Below, in pieces: positions 33,691 through 44,709 of a DNA stretch of 64,000 nt. Made by a program: the position numbers and the translations under genes. The notes beneath the pieces were generated by a model, which saw only the letters and a list, made by a program, of their open reading frames with translations, was not told the origin of the DNA and made no database searches. How positions within the stretch are numbered: the stretch's first letter is position 1; each line of letters opens with the position of its first letter. This stretch comes from Venturia oleaginea (taxonomy: Eukaryota; Ascomycota; Dothideomycetes; Venturiales; Venturiaceae), in NCBI GenBank assembly GCA_013176395.1, contig JABMLP010000002.1:1612001-1676000 (forward strand), in the 5' to 3' direction.

Positions 33691-33867
33691 TGTTATGGGT
33701 ATGGCCCATGGTTGGTATAGGCTAAGAGCCTAAGCCTGATTGAGTCTAGTATAGAGACAGAACCTCATTGAGGTTCTCTGTTTGTAGATACCTTCACTCC
33801 TTAACTGAATCTAAACAATCTTTGGCTACGAGTATGCTGCGTCTTTCCAGCTACCGTCCCGTAATAT
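33691..33867 (+). repeat. 3' LTR of the gypsy element
   Basis: Begins TGTTATGGG directly after the polypurine tract and ends near CCCGTAATA. The two ends would be a perfect inverted pair (TGTTACGGG and CCCGTAACA) but for C-to-T changes, consistent with mutation of repeated DNA. It contains the inverted pair AGAACCTCATTGAGGTTCT, a possible hairpin. Confidence 0.75.
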
Positions 33868-34141
33868 CGCCGAACAATACGTCAAAAACCCCTCAGATTG
33901 GGCCCTGGCAGCCAGATTCAACCGTCAACCGAACAGACCCCAAGCCACAAATAATAGAAGGGTCACGGAAGCAAAAGGGTGGAAGCCTGCAAAAATGCCG
34001 TGAATTCCATTCATTAGTAGCATCTAGGTCTTATAGAAAGACGAAACCATTTTCACCAAAAGCATAGGGTATCTCTGTACAGGTTAAAAACATCAGCCTT
34101 AACACCACGCGCCTCAAAAAGCGGAGTAAATCCCAGGGTCT
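33868..34141. other. Spacer between the repeat island and the E2 gene
   Basis: No repeat recognised. A frame reading YVKNPSDWALAARFN begins directly at the LTR border and could be the tail of a gene cut by the retroelement, but I cannot name it. The right part is probably the 3' untranslated region of the E2 gene. Confidence 0.35.
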
Positions 34142-35438
34142 TCAAAGCCTCTCGATCCCCGTCCTGGGCCCAAAGCGGCCACTATTATATCTCTTGATGT
34201 TGAAACCTGCAGCCTGTAACCGTCTATGCTCGTTCTTCTCCCTTGCAAGTCTCTTCGTTTTGTTTTCCCTCGGGTTCATGGGTGAAACGTCAAACCAGGT
34301 AATCGGTGATTTTGTGTGTTCTGCTGAGGGCTTCCTGACTCTGCCTGGGCTGCCTTTTGATTCGTATTGTGGAGAGAGGCGGGCGCGTCTGGGAGTGGGA
34401 GCACGCGGCGTTGTGATATTTGAGGTAAAGGTTGAAGCTTGATCTGGCGTTGGCGTTGACAGGATGGTCGAGAATGAGACAGCCGTTGTCGAGGAAGCTG
34501 CTGTCGGTTGTTGATCGGATGCAAAAGTCTTTTGTCTTCGGCGTGGAACTATGGGCGGTGGCTGTTGGGAAGGCGTATCGAGGTCCATGAGGATACTCGA
34601 ATCATCCATACCTGTAGCGATATTCTTGAAGGCAAGACCAAGTCCCATCCCCGTCGGCGCCGCCATCTTCCCATTCAAAGCATCAGGCGTTAAAAATGGT
34701 GGCATGGCAGCATTCCCAAAGGGATCATCAACCCCTTCCGTCCCATCTTCCCTGACAAATACACCCTTCCCCTTCTCCTTCTCACCATTCCCCACCCTCT
34801 TCTTATCCCTCGCCTCCTTTGCCCTCATCTTCGCCTCCTCTTCCTTAGAAGTCCCACTCCCAACATCCCCCCTCTTCCTAGCCTCCTCAACCACCCCCTT
34901 CAAACTAGCAGGAACAGCAGCATGCATCCTAGCCCAAAGCCTAGCCGTCCTCTCAAACTCCCCAAAATCCTCCTCTAACAACCGCCCCGCCTCACTATTC
35001 AACGCACTTGCCGCATTAGGAAAAACAAGTAAACAACTAATCGTAACAAGTACGTCCCTAAGCGTAAGCGTCGGCGTCCAGTCTCTCTTCAATGTATCGA
35101 CACAAATAGCGCCTGTGCCAGGATCGACATTGGGATGGAAGATTTTTGTGCGGAAGAAGGCTGTGGGGGCTGCTTGGGGGTAGGTTGGCGGCATTTTGAG
35201 GTCTACGGCGAAGAGACCGGAGGAGAAGGGTGTGCCCTCTGCGCCGGTGAGTAGGACGGAGAGGCTTGTTAGGTCGGAAAAGGAGTCTTCTTTGGAGGGA
35301 TCGAAGAGATAGTTTGGGGGGAGGCCATCTCTATGTAGAGCGCCGTGGTCTGCGGCTAGCCGGCGGAGAGACTTCGATGTCTGCGCATAGATGTTAGTGA
35401 TGATCAATGAGGGCCAGTTTTCGTGATTAACCGACCAT
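34142..35438 (-). CDS. Ubiquitin-conjugating enzyme E2, UBE2S-like, with long tail
   Basis: Carries ubiquitin as a thioester for transfer by E3 ligases. Exon 1 is the bare ATG (35438-35436) and exon 2 is 35380-34142, giving 413 residues. The UBC fold fills about residues 1-155: PPTYPQAAPTAFF, FHPNVDPGTGAICVDTL with the HPN triad (83-85) and catalytic Cys at about 94, then DWTPTLTLRDVL. The following 250 residues are charged and proline-rich (VPRRRQKTF; TPRRARLSP) and end in a basic stretch. UBE2S, which extends K11 chains for the APC/C, is the nearest named relative I can suggest. The tail is much longer than in human UBE2S, so the precise role is inferred. Confidence 0.85.
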
Positions 35439-36606
35439 TGATATTCTAATTCTGAGGAATCGGTACTGGATGCGAGAGAGTATGCTTCGTAGGTATATTT
35501 AGTTGGATAGAGTTGTGTTCATATGTTTTTCACTTCTTCGTGTTTGTTTGCAGAGGTTGACACGACGATGCGTAGAAACCACTATAGCTTAATTGGGCGA
35601 ACGCGCATATGTCGTGTTCAAGCAATTCTTCACGCAAGCCAACGCGCCGATCCTTGGATTCAAGTCCGAAATACCAATAATGTTTAAGATGCTCATACTG
35701 AGATCGATATCGATCGATTTCTGAGGACGTGATTTGGAAGGATTGCCTGGAAACCATCGATATTGGTCCTGAATTGAGAAAATGCTAGAGCTACATTACT
35801 GCATCCGACGGTGGTTAAGGGGCCATCAATTGACAGCCCAGCTGTGTCAACGGTAAGCCAAAACTCTTATCACACGCTTCACGCGTAGTCAAACTGCACA
35901 CCATGTCAAAACAAACAGGCTATTAGCATACTAGTCTAGCTTTTGTGTTTCAATAACGAAATAATTGCAAGCCTGCATGCTCGCTCCTCAGTCTACAAGT
36001 AATGTTTGACCCAGTATATATACTGGCGCAACAATGACAAAGGCCGTCCGCTATGCAAAGGGAGCTTCCATCCGCCTGCTAGTGACATGCCCAGAGAAGT
36101 GAGAATGAAGAGCAATGTAAACACGCGCCGAATCCGTCAATGATGCCACCATGGTACTACTCCTGCCCTTGCTTCAAAGTACATTTTTTCTTATGAAAAT
36201 ACCGTGTCCAGCCGCCCGAGAAAAGCTGAAACCAAATTCAAAGCAAACAGATAGCAAATAAGCTGGTGGAAACATTGACCGCCATTAAAACCGCCGCAAG
36301 CCAGTGGAAATCTCTATGGGCGTTTTTGTGAATCGAAAAAAATGCGTGTAGTTCTGCCTACTGTCCCGCACAACTCCCAGACTCCAGAAATGACCTTCGT
36401 GAGCAGAGACACAAGAAATGGTGAGACGAACAAATGCCGTGCGTGTAGAGATTCTCGAGTATTATTATAGCAAGGGGTGTACGTGCGACTGCCAAGGTGT
36501 TGAGGATAGCTAGAATTCGGAACCCAGGCAGCAAGCCAGTCATGTGATCAGATGGGTGATGTGTTCCATATCAGAGTGAGAAAAAGAGAAGAGCAACGTA
36601 TTGATA
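35439..36606. other. Intergenic region between the E2 and La-protein genes
   Basis: About 1.2 kb between two minus-strand genes: promoter of the E2 gene and 3' region of the LARP1-like gene. Short open frames have no recognisable features. No tandem repeat or RNA gene seen. Confidence 0.45.
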
Positions 36607-39600
36607 CTAAAAGAGCTCCCTGTCAAGATCTGGTCCAACGAATTGCTTGGTTCGCTTCCTGTTATTCAGTGGCATTGCACCATCACGCCAGACGCGTTGA
36701 AATTCGTCAAACGCAAAACGATCGGGGTCTGTTGTTTCATCCATGACGAGGTCGACGAAGCCCTTGGCAACCTCGAGACGAACAGGATGTTCCTTGTGTC
36801 TAAGAGCCTCGCTGTAAAATGTGACAAGATGTTTTCGTCCACTGGAATTGCCTTGTTGGAGATCGTCGAGAGCAAGCTGGCGAAATTCGCTGTACATCTT
36901 GAAGTTAAAGTTGCGGATGAGGAAATGGGACCAGAGCTGGTAGAGGACCTGCATTTCGTGTGGGCAGTGTAGGGGATCAGCAGCGCGTCGAGCTTCAAGT
37001 GCTTTCTCACGCTGGACGAGGTAAAGTTCGGACATGGAGCCTGGAGCTAACTCATGACTGGGAGAGGACTTGTCCTTCAACCAAAAGATGCACTGCGTTG
37101 GGTAACTGGTTGGGGCCTCCACTGATGATCCATTGCTGGTAACCCGTCCATTGTGGTTACGAAAAGCTGAGACTCGATCAATGGGAGTTTGTGATCCTCT
37201 CGTGCTGGGATTGACGTTAGTGAACGGGCATTCGACGACGCAGATACAGTACTAACTTACTCGTTTGCAGTTGAAGGGATGGTTGAAATCCCCAAATCAT
37301 CTGCAACGCTGCTGCCATCAAGAGAGCCGTTCGAGAACGTTCGTTGTGGGCCAGGTGGTGATGCTACGGCATTGCCCAATTGATCTCGCACAACTATCCT
37401 GAGGTTTGGCACAGCACTGTCGGAAAAAGAGTCCGCCTCATAGTCGGCAGTACCATTAGCTAGACCATACTGCGGGACTGATGGCGATGCAAGCTGTGAG
37501 CTAGGTGGTTGAACCATAGGAGCAAATTCATTCAAGGCACTGGTGGGCGAGGTCTGGAAATTGTGATTGTCGTTGATTGCACTTGAGCTAAATCCGCCGT
37601 ACGCAGCAGCGAAACCATTCAGTGACTGGTAAGGGATTGGAGACGCGTTCATCGGCCCAACCGAGGAGTTTGACAGTGGTAGTGATGCGTGACGCATCTG
37701 CTGCTCCCTGGGTTGGTGAGATGGTAGCTGCGGCGTTGCAGGTGGAGGTGTAATCAGAGATTCCGGCCCATCGTTCTGAGCACTAGGTTCACGCTGATCC
37801 ATGGTGTATACAAACTTTTCCCAGCCTTCTCGCAATCTGAGACGGTCCAAGCCATCAGGACCAAGACGATGCTCAATATTTGGAGACTGTTGGCACACGT
37901 ATTTGATAAGTTCAAGATCACTGGTCAAGGATCTCAAGCGCTTGAAATTAGCAATGACGCTGAGTAGGATGAAACCCTGAGAATCCATGTTGCGACGCAG
38001 GAACACATCTCCGAAGATGTTTTCAACTGAGAAGTAGAACTCCCTAGGCGTTGTTAGTAGGCTTCGCAAAAGCATTTGAGTGATCTTACAATTGTTGAGC
38101 AACCATGGAAACCAAGGGCACTGGGTCGGCGTACGGCTGTTGTGAGTATGGTGTCGCGCTCATTGCCATCATGTTGGAATAGTCGTACATGCTAGTTTGA
38201 CCGACGAGAGGGGTGAGCTGGGGCAATCCATTGGTACCATACCCATTTGGATATGATCGATAAGGATCAGGGATGGAGTAATTACGGCTTGCTCCACGAA
38301 ATGTACGGGAGTGCGTTGGCTGGTGACCGAAGAATGGTTCCTGGTGATAGCCAGTGGGCGATCGGGGTGAGTGCACAGGATTTCCCTGAATTTGACCATT
38401 CGTGTATGCGGACTGGCCATAAGCATGAGCACCGTTACCTCGATTGCCTCCACGGCTTCCGCCGCGGCCGCCACGATGTCCACCCTCAGGTCGATCCCTG
38501 CTCGAGAAGGAGCCATAATTACCGCTCTTGCGCTCGGAGGGATATCTTACTCCGGTCGCGGGGTCAACTGGTGGACTGTATCTTCGATCACCATTTTCTA
38601 CAGATTTGTTAGTCACTTTAGCACGACCACGCTTTTGGTGTGTAGTACCAGTTGGTGCGTTGCTGATTGATGCTCTCCTGCTGACAACCACGGACTCATT
38701 ATCCTTTCCGCCTGTCTCACCTTCCTTTGGCTTCTCTCCATTTGTTGGTGGAGCCTCAGCTCGTCGAATAGTTTTTGGACGTGACGAAGTGCCGTTGCGC
38801 TGGTCTTGCGAAACACCATTCAACTTAGAACTCTCCTCGGCCTTATGAGAACGTGGATCGGCAAATACATTTACATCGACGGGTCGCACTTCTTTTAGAG
38901 TTCGTTGTGGGAGATCACGTTTAGCCACTGACTCTGTCTTTGAGGGTGATGAGCTCCTAGGAGAGTTTTCTGCGCGTCCACGGCTGGCAGACTCTCCAGA
39001 CGCCATAAATGCCTGCGAGGTGGCGGCCTTGTCACCTGGTGCACCTCGTCCGTTAGACTCCCGTCCTCCGCGGCTGCCTCCACGGCCACCTCTCCTGGAA
39101 GTGGAGGGAAGAGGAGTGTTGAATACCACAGTCGGAATGAAGTCGACTTTCGCCCAAGCGTTCTTGCCCTTAGGTGGTGCTGGGGTTGCTTCAGCTTGCG
39201 AATTTGGAGACTTCTCCGTCTTGTCTTGAACACGCTCTGCGACAGTATCTGGAGTAGGCCAGGATTCTTGATCCATAGGTGGCGAGGGTATCTGAACAGC
39301 CTGGGTGTCGACAGCGCTCTTCTCAGCAATCTTTGTGCCTGAGCGTAGTTCGCGACGCAGGTTGGAACGAGCCTCACCCTCCTTCCGCGAATCCGGAGCG
39401 GTGCGTATGCTATCAGTACTCGTTATGCTAACGCCAACAGACTTGTTGCGCTCGGACTTGAGAGCATCCACGCTTGTGGTTCCTGGAAGGGACGCGTCTT
39501 TATTAGACTCCAAGGGCGCAGGAGATGAACGTGGTAGCATCGGAGCAGGTTTCGGTACCAAGGGCATTATTTTCCATGGATTGCGGATCGGTAAAGGAGC

Positions 39601-40203
39601 CTCATGGAGAGGTAGTGCTGGCTGGGACCAGGTCTCTGGTTCCTCGCTCTTGTCGGACTTCTTGCCTCGACTTTTTCCTCTGCCTTTGCTTGGCGCCCGA
39701 TCTGAAGAGACCTGTCTGTCTTCCGGTACATTTGATCCTTGCGACTTGTTCTCCCAGGCTGCGTCTATGGAGCTGACCGGAACCGAGACAGCATCCTCTT
39801 CACGAGCCAACGTTGATGTGGATGCAGATCCAAAGTCTGGCGAAGGCGGGCTGACGGCACCATTGGACTGTGAACGGGCAGCATGTATTACTGGCGACGT
39901 GGATATGGGGCTCTGTTGGGAGTCCACCACTGTCGTTGCCGAGCTGTGGCTCTCCTTGTCTTTCTCCTTCGTGGTGATTTCAACATCATCGGCCCAACTG
40001 GCTCCAGGAGCCAGACCAGATTTCAGACCCGGCAGAACGGAGTTGTCTTTGGCAGATGTGACTGGTGTGATGGCTCCGGACGCAACTCGACCCGATTGGA
40101 CGGAGGCGTGTGAAGATGGAATGCCTTTAGCAGCTTGCGCATATGAGAATGGAATAGCCGGTACTGAGCTGTCGCCCAGCGAAGACTTTTGATTTGAAGC
40201 CAT
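36607..40203 (-). CDS. LARP1-like La-motif RNA-binding protein
   Basis: La-related proteins bind mRNA ends and regulate translation and stability; fungal members include Sro9 and Slf1. Exons 40203-38090, 38043-37261 and 37204-36607 give 1164 residues, with in-phase introns of 46 and 56 bp. The N-terminus has FSYAQAAKG. A long disordered Ser/Pro/Lys region follows, with RGRGKSRGKK and an RGG/GGRGG-rich segment near residues 560-600. The La motif spans about 690-790 (EFYFSVENIFGDVFLRRNM; GFILLSVIANFKRLRSL; REGWEKFVYTM). Near the C-terminus LYLVQREKALEARR and MQVLYQLWSHFLIRNFNFKMYSEFR resemble the DM15 repeats of LARP1. The DM15-like part favours LARP1 over the smaller Sro9 type. Confidence 0.88.
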
Positions 40204-42387
40204 TGCTGTGTTGTATTTGTGTGTAGGTCGGTAGAAGGAGCTGAGCTAGAGCGAGAAACGAAAAGCGATGATCACTTTTGTGCGGCGATCCAACAACAGA
40301 CACAGGGACTGAAGTTGTAGACCAATGTATGGAGATGTGAAACTGCGCCCTCTCCGCACCACCTCTTCAGTCGCAACGGCGACGTAGGGGCTCAACGCTC
40401 AGCAGAGTGTCGTTCTGTCCGTGGAATTTGAAGCTTCGATTTTGTGAGGTCCGATGGCCAGACCGCGAAGCGAGGGTTCCAAAGATTTGCAGGAATTAAT
40501 CCTGTTTGATTGAGGCTACTAGCGGTGTTGTGGGCTCGTTACGACAAGTCGGGAGAAGAAGGCGACAAAAAGTCTGGGGTGGGTGAGCGGGTTGCGGGCG
40601 AAGGGCGGCGGGCGGCAGGGGGAAACCTAAAGAGCGGATCCAGTCAGTCCAGGTCGTGTTTGCAATAGCTACAGACGAGTGAAATTGAAGTGTGGGTGAA
40701 GAGGGAAGTGAGAGGAGGGTCGACGTCCACGGTGAGGCAGTAACACGCGCTCGATACCAGCGACTACGACAGTGGATATTCGGGTAGGGTAGTGGTTGCA
40801 GCAAAGGCGACGAGGTGAGCGAGTGCTTGTGATTTCTGCGTGAATGGAGGAGAGAGTGTGGGTTTTGGGGGGAAATGTGTGGTTGTGGGTTATTAGTGAA
40901 CTCTCCAGTAGTCACACTTTTGCCCACGTCGGAGGCCAGCGTGCTACTGAGAGCAATGAGCAGTGTATGATCGGACGTACCAATCAAAGTAACCAGTCCT
41001 GGAGCCACGTAGACGAAGTTTCAACTCGAAGCTGTCGTGCAATCGACGGACGAGTTTGTTCAGGTAGGTGGGTGGATTGGTTCGAGAGTGCTCAACTACG
41101 ACGACCGACTGCCTTGACAGATGGGCCAACAAAGCTTTGGTGAGAGGCAGAGAGGAATTGAGAGACCTGCCAGTGGATTGTGGGGCTGGAAGCGATAAAA
41201 TTTGGAGGGGTGAAATGTGATTTGGTTTGTGTTGAAGAGACAGAGAGTCCTCATCTGAGAAAATTAAGATTCAGCAGCCTAACATTCCGTCCGCAATAAT
41301 TTAGCCACGGCAAGGTAGAACTAGTCTTTGGTCCAACCACATCAACAACCCAACTCCCATGATCAATTCACTTCGATCTATTCCTCGCCAACATCTAATA
41401 TCAGATAGAATGCTTTGTCACACACTCTCTCCCAACATCCCATGTGAAGCCACGCAGGTCAATGGCCACATGCCCACCACAGTACTCCAGCTGCCAGCGG
41501 CACCTTCATCTGCTTCCCATGAGCCGCTCAAATTCTCCCGTTGCTCCATTCCTTCCGAGGGAAACTTGGGGCTCTTCCATAGCAACTACACGGCTATTCT
41601 GCCTCTCACACTCCGTACTTTCATGTTTACACACCGTTCCTGGCCCGCATACTATTCATGGAAGCCGAGATGTCTTTGCACGTGGAACTTTGTTTCATAT
41701 TAACACCCTACTCGCCGACCAGTTAAGCTCCCTTCCCGTCAGCGTATCGAGCCTTTCATTTTACTGGAGTCTCTACTGTTAGATAATGATAACTTACCTT
41801 CCCCAAAATCCTAGACCGGAGCCTAGACCCCCTTCCGAACAGCGAGAAAGCCAGCGAGACAGCCAGCTAGCCTGTTCTATTTTACTAATAAAGTACTTTC
41901 CATATACTCCGAAGTCCGCAATCACTACGGATTTTATCTTCCATTCCAATCCATTGCAAGGTAGGACTCGTTGAGACCTCATGCGAGCTCAACATCTTCA
42001 ATACCTTTTGTCAGTATAGTCCATTGTTCTCATGCCACACGTATCAATGGATAAGCGCTCATTGTTGGTATATTTCTTTGGAACACCAAGTCCGTTCAGG
42101 CGTTTCGAAACCCCCAATGCTTTGACCGCAAAACGCTTCATCACAAAATGCTAATGCTAATGCTATGCCCAGCATTCCCTAACTGCAATTTCCGTTTCTG
42201 TACAACACTCCACATTCGTCCGAGCTCCAAAACTCCGGGCTCCGACTACCACCAACAGAATGTGGGTTTCGATGAAACGCCGTTGGATAACAAGTCCTGT
42301 GCGCAAGTCCTGTTGATTATGCACTCAACAATCGTGTTAGTTGCCATAATTCCACATTACACCCCAAGCCGACCTTCTTCCAGTCCA
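40204..42387. other. Long intergenic region upstream of the La-protein gene
   Basis: About 2.2 kb between two minus-strand genes. It must hold the LARP1-like promoter and leader and the 3' region of the methyltransferase gene. Frames up to 170 codons exist on both strands, but they overlap each other and contain no family motif. A long or spliced 5' leader is the simplest explanation for the size of the gap. Confidence 0.4.
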
Positions 42388-44284
42388 TCACTTCCATAAG
42401 ATTTTTCGACAATTACTGCTGCCGCAAAGGCAAGGGATTGGGGGGTCCTTTTGGCTATTGCTCGGTGGTTCCTCTACTTCAAGCGCCTCTGCGGATGAAG
42501 CCAGGTAATCAAAGGTCAGCTCTTCTCCAGGTTCAATGCGCCTCAGAGCGAAGAAGGCCAGGTCGTATTGGTAAAGATTGTTCTTATCTTTGCATACTGC
42601 GTAGACCGCGCAGTTCGGGGCGCAGGAATGGTTGATAAATCGGGATAGTCCGCCGACAAATTCGCCATCAATCTCGTAAGGCGCTTGCGCTAGGTCTTCT
42701 CGGAATTTATCGAGTGTAAAGAGATAAGAGTCTTTCCCTTTAGCGGCGGTACTGCTTCTCCGGTCGGCTTCTTCTCCAGTAATGACTTCGCCTAGATAGG
42801 TGTCGATAAATTGGCCTGCTGCCAATGCCTCTGTACAACGTAGACCTACCCATATTAGCTTTATGATTTGTTTTATTATTCGGCAACGTACCCCATCCAC
42901 GATCGGCTGTTCGAAAGATCTCGAGTCCGACCTGTCGCCCATTCTGAACTACTCTTGTTTTGCATGCATGTCCATCTTCGCCGTGCTGTATTGAACAGCC
43001 GCAATTATCGTTGCATTCGAAGATTGCAAACTCCGATTCCAGGTAGAAGGTGACGAGGTAACCGGTTTCTTTAGAGTAGGGGAATCGCTTTGGAAGTCCC
43101 AAAGTTGTATCCTTTCCTGCCAGTGATCGCTGGTATTGCTTCTTCTGCTTATCATCGAGTTTTTTCTCATCGACACGGGCAAACTCGAGGCATTCGCACC
43201 GCTTCGTGTATTCGCAGCCGCAGCCGCCACCCATGTTTGGGCGACAAGACTGGCAGCCCTCCATAGCTTCTGGCATAGGCGGCTCAATCCCGCATCCATA
43301 CTGGTAATCGTCGACGAATTTGAAGGACAATAACGGAGTAGAAGTGTCGCGTATGTTCACCAGGTTAACCGGCTTTCTGCCTTTGATCTTCTTCAGTCCA
43401 CGAACAAACTCCTGTCGTATTTTATCGTCCGCCGCCTTAGTATTCATACATAGCCTCAGTGCTCGACCAGCCAGGAGCTTTGGAGGAAACATGGTAGTGT
43501 TGTAAGGCTGAAGAGAGGACTACAGCACGTGAGCGATTGAGCACAGGCCATATCATGCGATTGCATAATCAATGGATGGTATCGGTTGTACCTACCAGCT
43601 TCATCTTGATTAAACCACTCTTGGTTTCAAGTGTGCAATTGTAAGAATCAGGTTCCTCATCTTCAGCTGATGTCCGGGAGGAGTCGTCGGATAGTGCGCT
43701 GAAAACTGATGGCGATCGGGGATCTTCTGAGAGGCGGTCGAATGGGGATAATTGGCGTAAATGAAGATGTCCATCTTCCGGGCTTTTCCTCTTCTTAGAG
43801 TTTGATGAATCAATTCTATACATATTAGCCAAATGTGAGGTGAAAGCTAAAGAGTTAATGTACCGTGAAAGTGATTGGGATTGTCTCGCGTGCTGACTTC
43901 TCAGATCTTCAATATATCGCTGCACGTGCTTGAGGCATGATCCCGTTGACGTATTGCCGATGTCAGAACCATCTACTCCAGCGAGTTCATATATCCGATG
44001 CCAACTGTATGGTGTACGATTTGGTGGCGCCTTTGACTTCCATTGTACAAGATACTCCTCAGCCTAACCCCAAATTAGTTTGTTTGCGCCGGGTCATAAG
44101 AGGTATGCAGGCCAACAAACATTATCCTTCATTCTCAGGCAAACGACGGCGACAATCTAACAAATGTTAGATTGAACGTTAGAGTCGCGAGTAGGGCGGT
44201 ACTTACCTCATCCCCGTTCACGTAAGCCGTCCCGAATCGTCGTGAAGGGATGTCCACCATAGCCTCAAGGGAATCGGAACCCAT
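42388..44284 (-). CDS. Histone H3 lysine-9 methyltransferase (Clr4/DIM-5/KMT1 type)
   Basis: Writes the H3K9 methyl mark of heterochromatin, which in fungi directs DNA methylation and silences repeats. I infer six exons: 44284-44207, 44156-44121, 44063-43864, 43815-43596, 43477-42892 and 42845-42388 (about 525 residues). The 43478-43595 intron, with an AAG acceptor, is chosen to keep phase; the more obvious TAG acceptor at 43521 does not. An N-terminal weak chromodomain (AEEYLVQWKSKAPPN; SWHRIYELAG) precedes pre-SET cysteines (CQSCRPNMGGGCGCEY; RCECLEF). The SET domain has RFINHSCAPNCAVY and ELTFDYLA, and the post-SET is CLCGSSNCRKILW. The chromodomain arrangement resembles Clr4 more than Neurospora DIM-5. 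Confidence 0.88.
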
Positions 44285-44709
44285 GTAGACGCGTTAGATG
44301 GGAGCTTTCGGTCTGGAAACATGATGTTAACGCGTTGATCATGCTAGGATAACTATTAAGATCGTTCCCCCGTGCTTCCGAACGCGTTGGAGTTAGCATA
44401 GAGGGCTATTTCGATCGGAGGTAGGGTAAGGTTTGTTGGATTCTTAGAGGAGAATCCCGATCTTCGGAAACTACCTTCAAGACCCCCGAAAAGCCAAGGA
44501 ATAAAGCTACAAGGCTAATCTAACTTACGATAGGTACTTTTTACGTCGATAAAGGTTGATTACGGCGGTATAGAGAGGGTATAAGAGCGACGATAGAGGG
44601 TAGAGGTAGGATTTTAGCGGCGCAGAAATTAAGCGAGGAGATATATTAGATTTGCTCTACTACCGCTTATTAAGCAAGAATATTCTTAAAAAAAAACTTT
44701 TCTTTTGTA
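44285..44709. other. AT-rich spacer between methyltransferase gene and transposon
   Basis: Contains the methyltransferase promoter. From about 44480 the sequence is poor in C and rich in TA-containing triplets, like mutated repeat DNA. TA at 44708-44709 is the left target duplication of the next element. Confidence 0.45.

Larger units (their letters stand above)
26589..33867 (+). mobile_element. Degenerate Ty3/gypsy chromodomain LTR retrotransposon with two nested insertions
   Basis: Gene order is gag, protease, reverse transcriptase, RNase H, integrase, chromodomain, which defines Ty3/gypsy (chromovirus) elements. The left LTR keeps only a clearly matching 80 bp (26589-26668, pairing with 33788-33867). 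The right LTR is 33691-33867, preceded by a polypurine tract (AAGGAGGGGGG). Gag and pol lie in several frames with frameshifts and stops. A 1607-bp non-LTR-type element and a 171-bp MITE sit in the chromodomain coding region. It cannot be autonomous. Confidence 0.9.

Noticed and set aside
24486..33867. The two 1.5-kb repeats flanking gag-pol considered as the LTRs of the gypsy element
   Set aside because: Each has its own target duplication (14 and 17 bp), they end at different points on the right, and copy B lies inside the chromodomain. The real LTR matches are the short segments at 26589 and 33691.
39305..40192. 295-codon open frame on the + strand
   Set aside because: It lies wholly antisense to the Ser/Pro-rich N-terminus of the LARP1-like gene, has no motif, and is explained by the composition of the true gene.
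40496..41008. 170-codon - strand frame upstream of the LARP1-like gene
   Set aside because: Low-complexity composition, no family similarity, and it sits where the leader of the La-protein gene should be.
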